Positions 6,852 through 9,210 of a stretch of DNA of 9,210 nt are shown piece after piece. Below the pieces are notes generated by a model. The model ran no database searches and was not told where the DNA came from. It saw nothing but the letters and a program-made list of their open reading frames with translations. A program made the translations under genes and the position numbers. The stretch is from Proteobacteria bacterium UBA664 (GTDB lineage Bacteria > Pseudomonadota > Gammaproteobacteria > UBA7966). The stretch is from positions 1-9,210 of the forward strand of contig DBNU01000089.1 of assembly GCA_002299125.1 (NCBI GenBank), read 5' to 3'. Within the stretch, counting starts at the first letter, position 1. Each line of letters begins with the position of its first letter.

Positions 6852-7781
6852 TTACGGCTGGCTGGTGGCGGAAACCTCACGCCCCTTGACTACATCGAGC
6901 CGAAGCCGTGTCTCGTGGAGCGGTGGGGAGCCCTCTTCCCGACCCGGAACGAGGGTATGGATCTCGTAGAGCGAACCGGGGATCTGATCCGAGACGACGA
7001 TGGAATAACGCTTGTCGGCCAGGTCCTCGAAGCGATCACGCAGCTCGTCGTACTGAAAGGGCTGGAAGCTCACACGACGCGCAGGCACCTTGCGGCCCTC
7101 GAATTCCACCTCGATGTCCTCGATCGTCGCATCATGAGCCAGCGCCTTTTTCACCTTGCGGTGGAAGTAACGCCAGCTACCGCCCGCGCGTTCCTCGAGG
7201 CGGTAGACATCATCCTGTAGATAGATCCCCAGCACGGGATTACCGCGAGACCGCTCGAAGGGCTCTACGTTGCGGTTGCGATCACCAGTAAAGAAGTAAA
7301 CCGTTGCGCCGCGACTTCCATCCTCGTTGACAGCGATGATCTCAAGGTCCACCTCGTCTTCAATGGGATCTTCATCAATCGACCTGGCGTCGTAGCGGTA
7401 GCGCAGCAGAGTACCAACTGGCAGGGTCGTCACTTGATCGGTCAACCAGAGGAGGCGTTCTGCCTCAGAGACCGGCTCTTCCGACACAACAGCTGCCTCC
7501 GCAGCCGAACTCCCTGCCTCGCCGTTTCCCGGAGACGCAGTCCCGGCACTGGCCGGATGCAGCAGGCCAAGCATGGCGAGACAGAGGAGGAAGACAGAGC
7601 AGAAGGCACGTGCTGACGCCGGGATGGCGGGGAGCGCGGCAGCAACAAACCCAAGAAGGCTTGCGCATCCGGGGTTCCCTCCCCTACTCAAGCCCACTCC
7701 CCACGGGGAAAGGGGCTTCAATGCCCCCATACATCTGCTGACGACCCTGTCGACAAGACGGTCTGAGTTGGGCGACAGCAT
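6852..7781 (-). CDS. Exported protein of unknown function next to a XoxJ-like gene
   Basis: I do not recognise this family. From the ATG at 7781 the frame encodes 309 residues. Residues about 61-79 are a hydrophobic signal-like segment ending LLHPASAG, so cleavage near residue 79 is likely. An Ala/Glu-rich linker follows, then a soluble, charged, probably beta-rich domain (about 108-309) with YRYDARS, FFTGDRNRNVEPFERSRGNP and SWRYFHRKVKKALAHDATIED. The mature protein is presumably periplasmic. The N-terminus is doubtful. The ATG at 7781 comes one base after the stop of the upstream gene, but it gives an unusually long 60-residue region before the hydrophobic core. Further upstream the frame stays open to an ATG at 7835, which would overlap xoxJ. 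A strong Shine-Dalgarno and ATG at 7668 are in another frame, so a frameshift is possible. Its position suggests a role in periplasmic alcohol oxidation; this is inference. Confidence 0.7.
   Translation of the reverse strand: MLSPNSDRLVDRVVSRCMGALKPLSPWGVGLSRGGNPGCASLLGFVAAALPAIPASARAFCSVFLLCLAMLGLLHPASAGTASPGNGEAGSSAAEAAVVSEEPVSEAERLLWLTDQVTTLPVGTLLRYRYDARSIDEDPIEDEVDLEIIAVNEDGSRGATVYFFTGDRNRNVEPFERSRGNPVLGIYLQDDVYRLEERAGGSWRYFHRKVKKALAHDATIEDIEVEFEGRKVPARRVSFQPFQYDELRDRFEDLADKRYSIVVSDQIPGSLYEIHTLVPGREEGSPPLHETRLRLDVVKGREVSATSQP
7677..7685 (-). promoter_or_regulatory. Strong Shine-Dalgarno before an out-of-frame ATG
   Basis: AGGGGAGGG on the minus strand lies 8 nt before the ATG at 7668. 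That ATG begins MRKPSWVCCC, a basic start typical of signal peptides, but it is one base out of frame with the exported protein downstream. This looks like the original start site of that gene. Confidence 0.4.
7690..7718 (-). terminator. Hairpin between xoxJ and the exported-protein start region
   Basis: AAGCCC (7690-7695) pairs with GGGCTT (7713-7718). An inner TCCC/GGGA stem (7698-7701 with 7706-7709) has a 4-base loop. The hairpin begins about 65 bp past the xoxJ stop and just upstream of the Shine-Dalgarno at 7677-7685. There is no T-run, so attenuation or mRNA protection is as likely as termination. It suggests that this stretch was originally intergenic rather than coding. Confidence 0.35.
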
Positions 7782-7782
7782 G

Positions 7783-8655
7783 TCAGTCGGCGTCCTGAGT
7801 CGACGCCGCTTCCCTGAGCGGCAACAAGGGCACACCGAACTCCGTCAGGATGGCGTCAATCTCGGGCTGATGCTTACGGATAAGGCCGTTGATGGTCTCG
7901 CGCCACTCGTCCTCACCATGGCGCACGGCCATGTGCATCTGAAAGTCGAACTTGAAGCCCGTGTCTTCAGGCATCGGCAGGAGGACGAGTTCGAGATCCT
8001 TGACGCGCTTGGCGGCGTAGCCGGCGATGGGCCCCCAGACCACGGCGGCATCGATGGTGCCCTCGACCATTTCCCTTTCGATAATCTTTCCGGGGTATTC
8101 GGCGAGATCGCCCGTCATGGACTGGAACGAAACCATGCTGCGGTAGAGACCCTGCGACATCAACCAACGGGCAGCGGGGCTGCGATCGAAAACCCCGATC
8201 CGCAGTGCCTCCTTCTTCTCCTTGGGCAAGGCCTTCAATTGCTCTATGGTCTCCACGCCATCGATCCCACGCCCCTTGGCATAGACGAAGACCCAGGTAG
8301 AGCGAAAGTACGGGATGGTAGTGGCCGCGAGTTCAAAGCGCTCGGGGGCTTCCATGACGAGATCACAGGGATACTGATCCGTCGCGTTGTCAAAATTCTT
8401 GAGCGTTTTGCGGATGAAGCCCATGCGCTGCGGGAACCAGGTGTACTCGACCGGGAGGCCCAGGGACTTGCCAAAAAGCTCTGCGATGCGGTTCTCGAAA
8501 CCGGTGAGGTCCTTGGTGGATGCAGGAGGTTGTGAAGGGTCGGCACAGACCCGCAGAGCAGTTCGCTCGCCCTGCGCCGCAGTCACCGGGTTCAGGACAC
8601 CAGCCGCCAACAACATCACAGTACAAAGCGACTGCCGAAACACCCTCGTATGCAT
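7783..8655 (-). CDS. xoxJ: MxaJ/XoxJ-type periplasmic solute-binding protein (quinoprotein dehydrogenase-associated)
   Basis: Periplasmic protein with a type-II solute-binding fold, of the group encoded beside PQQ methanol/alcohol dehydrogenases. MxaJ and XoxJ are thought to help activate or assemble the dehydrogenase. The protein has 290 residues. A signal peptide covers residues 1-27 (basic MHTRVFR, hydrophobic core, VTAA before Q28). The mature part starts with the family motif LRVCADPSQPP (34-44), then GFENRIAELFGKSLG (52-66), YTWFPQRMGFIRKTL (71-85), CDLVMEAPERFEL (97-109) and IPYFRSTWVFVYAKG (114-128). C37 and C97 may form a disulphide. Before C97 there is a loop, KNFDNATDQYP, that looks longer than in typical MxaJ. 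The ATG at 8655 follows AGGAGG, which overrules an in-frame start at 8682. The family is secure; XoxJ rather than MxaJ is a guess because the dehydrogenase gene is outside the window. Confidence 0.88.
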   Translation of the reverse strand: MHTRVFRQSLCTVMLLAAGVLNPVTAAQGERTALRVCADPSQPPASTKDLTGFENRIAELFGKSLGLPVEYTWFPQRMGFIRKTLKNFDNATDQYPCDLVMEAPERFELAATTIPYFRSTWVFVYAKGRGIDGVETIEQLKALPKEKKEALRIGVFDRSPAARWLMSQGLYRSMVSFQSMTGDLAEYPGKIIEREMVEGTIDAAVVWGPIAGYAAKRVKDLELVLLPMPEDTGFKFDFQMHMAVRHGEDEWRETINGLIRKHQPEIDAILTEFGVPLLPLREAASTQDAD

Positions 8656-8659
8656 CGTT

Positions 8660-8665
8660 CCTCCT
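8660..8665 (-). promoter_or_regulatory. Consensus ribosome binding site of xoxJ
   Basis: A perfect AGGAGG on the minus strand, 4 nt before the ATG at 8655. It selects this start over the in-frame start at 8682. Confidence 0.75.
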
Positions 8666-8679
8666 CTGCGGGCCCGCAG
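8666..8679. promoter_or_regulatory. 14-bp perfect palindrome abutting the xoxJ ribosome site
   Basis: CTGCGGGCCCGCAG is a perfect inverted repeat directly adjoining the AGGAGG at 8660-8665. In the xoxJ leader it could fold as a 5-bp stem with a GGCC loop next to the ribosome site, or bind a dimeric regulator as DNA. No sequence match to a known operator is recognised. Confidence 0.4.
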
Positions 8680-8700
8680 CAATGGCGTGACCCAATCGTT

Positions 8701-8729
8701 GTTTTAGTTATTCCTTCGCACGCCGTCAC
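8701..8729 (-). promoter_or_regulatory. Possible sigma-70 promoter of xoxJ
   Basis: On the minus strand GTGACG (8724-8729, four of six matches to the -35 consensus) and TAAAAC (8701-8706, four of six to -10) are separated by 17 bp. Transcription would start near 8694, giving a leader of about 40 nt that includes the palindrome at 8666-8679. This is the most AT-rich patch of the 217-bp gap. Confidence 0.35.
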
Positions 8730-8831
8730 CCGTGCCGCTGCAGGCAACAGCGCCTGACTCGGCAGAAGCGGGGCTCGTATCAGGAACCGTGACCCGCGGG
8801 TGAATGCAACAACCATTTGCGCCGGGAAGGA

Positions 8832-8856
8832 ACGGTGCCACCCACGATGACACCGT
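8832..8856 (-). terminator. Possible terminator hairpin after the pseudoazurin gene
   Basis: ACGGTG (8832-8837) and CACCGT (8851-8856) form a 6-bp stem with a 13-nt loop, starting 16 bp past the pseudoazurin stop. On the minus strand a pyrimidine-rich TTCCTTCCC follows rather than a true T-run. It may partly separate this gene from xoxJ. Confidence 0.3.
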
Positions 8857-8872
8857 CCAACCCGTACCACCC

Positions 8873-9210
8873 TTACTGCATGCCCTTGGCTTCCAGATCT
8901 TTCAGAAGTTTCCGGATGGTCCGGGCGATCATGCCCTTGTTGTCCGGATGATCCTTGATGGCATCGAGATTGGCCGGGCGGCCATCACCGACGATCACCA
9001 CACCCACCATGCCGGTGGAGTAATGCGGCGCACATTTGTAGATGTAGGCACCTGGCTCCTTGAAGGTGTGGGCCGCTGCCTCACCCAGGACCGACACCCA
9101 CTTTTCCGCACCCTCGGGGATCATTCCATCGATCGATTCCGAGTTGTGGCCAGCCATGTTCTCCCACTTGACCGTGTCGCCCGACTGTACGTAGACGATC
9201 ATCGGGTCCC
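8873..9210 (-). CDS. Pseudoazurin-type blue copper protein, 5' end off the right edge
   Basis: Small periplasmic electron carrier of the cupredoxin family. The visible 112 complete codons run from the right edge to a TAA at 8873 and begin DPMIVYVQSGDTVKWENMAG. The type 1 copper ligands are all present: His in AGHNSES, then Cys, His and Met in KCAPHYSTGM with the pseudoazurin spacing C-x2-H-x4-M. The C-terminal helical tail (IARTIRKLLKDLEAKGMQ) is also pseudoazurin-like. The signal peptide and first strand are missing because the gene continues beyond the window. The ATG at 9202 is internal, since the cupredoxin strand is already open upstream of it. Position before xoxJ on the same strand suggests a role in electron transfer from a periplasmic quinoprotein dehydrogenase, but pseudoazurins also serve denitrification enzymes. 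Confidence 0.9.
   Translation of the reverse strand, partial: DPMIVYVQSGDTVKWENMAGHNSESIDGMIPEGAEKWVSVLGEAAAHTFKEPGAYIYKCAPHYSTGMVGVVIVGDGRPANLDAIKDHPDNKGMIARTIRKLLKDLEAKGMQ

Noticed and set aside
6335..6880. Open frames running through the tandem repeat on both strands
   Set aside because: They arise because the 17-bp unit contains no stop in certain frames. The period is not a multiple of three and the peptides overlap fhcC in antisense, so coding is unlikely.
7783..8682. Longer N-terminus for the XoxJ-like protein from an ATG-type start at 8682
   Set aside because: It would place extra basic residues before a normal signal peptide and would put the palindrome and AGGAGG inside the coding region. 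The ATG at 8655 has a consensus ribosome site.
8873..9202. Complete small copper protein starting at the ATG at 9202
   Set aside because: The frame is open to the right edge, and the cupredoxin strand plus signal peptide should lie upstream, so the gene is treated as truncated by the window.

Overview
The window is GC-rich proteobacterial DNA from a methylotroph, or another bacterium that oxidises C1 compounds. It carries most of a tetrahydromethanopterin (H4MPT)-linked formaldehyde oxidation cluster. A group of periplasmic genes typical of PQQ-dependent methanol dehydrogenase loci follows. The recognised families point to Proteobacteria; I cannot place the organism more precisely from sequence alone.

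Left part (1-1773, minus strand): mtdB, NAD(P)-dependent methylene-H4MPT dehydrogenase, runs off the left edge without its C-terminus. Upstream of it on the same strand is the gene for beta-ribofuranosylaminobenzene 5'-phosphate synthase, which makes the first committed intermediate of H4MPT synthesis. A spacer of about 160 bp separates this pair from a divergent plus-strand operon.

Middle part (1938-6637, plus strand): fhcB-fhcA-fhcD-fhcC encode the four subunits of the formyltransferase/hydrolase complex, which releases formate from formyl-H4MPT. The last three genes are tightly packed, with ATGA stop/start overlaps at fhcA/fhcD and fhcD/fhcC. FhcA keeps the recognisable metal-site residues of its hydrolase family. 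FhcB keeps an N-terminal cysteine cluster but appears to lack the molybdenum/tungsten-ligand cysteine of archaeal formylmethanofuran dehydrogenase.

Right part (6638-9210): a 214-bp convergent spacer holds five copies of a 17-bp tandem repeat inside an 8-bp inverted repeat. Three minus-strand genes for exported proteins follow. In transcription order they are a pseudoazurin-type blue copper protein (its 5' end lies beyond the right edge), a MxaJ/XoxJ-type solute-binding protein, and an exported protein of unknown function. The start of the last gene is unclear, and its upstream region suggests a frameshift or sequence error.

Together the genes outline a route in which methanol is oxidised in the periplasm (dehydrogenase outside the window, inferred), and formaldehyde passes through H4MPT-bound intermediates by MtdB and Fhc to formate. 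No gene-free stretch exceeds 300 bp. I found no tRNA, rRNA, CRISPR array or insertion sequence. The most useful leads are the unknown exported protein beside xoxJ, its conflicting translation signals, and the intergenic tandem repeat.
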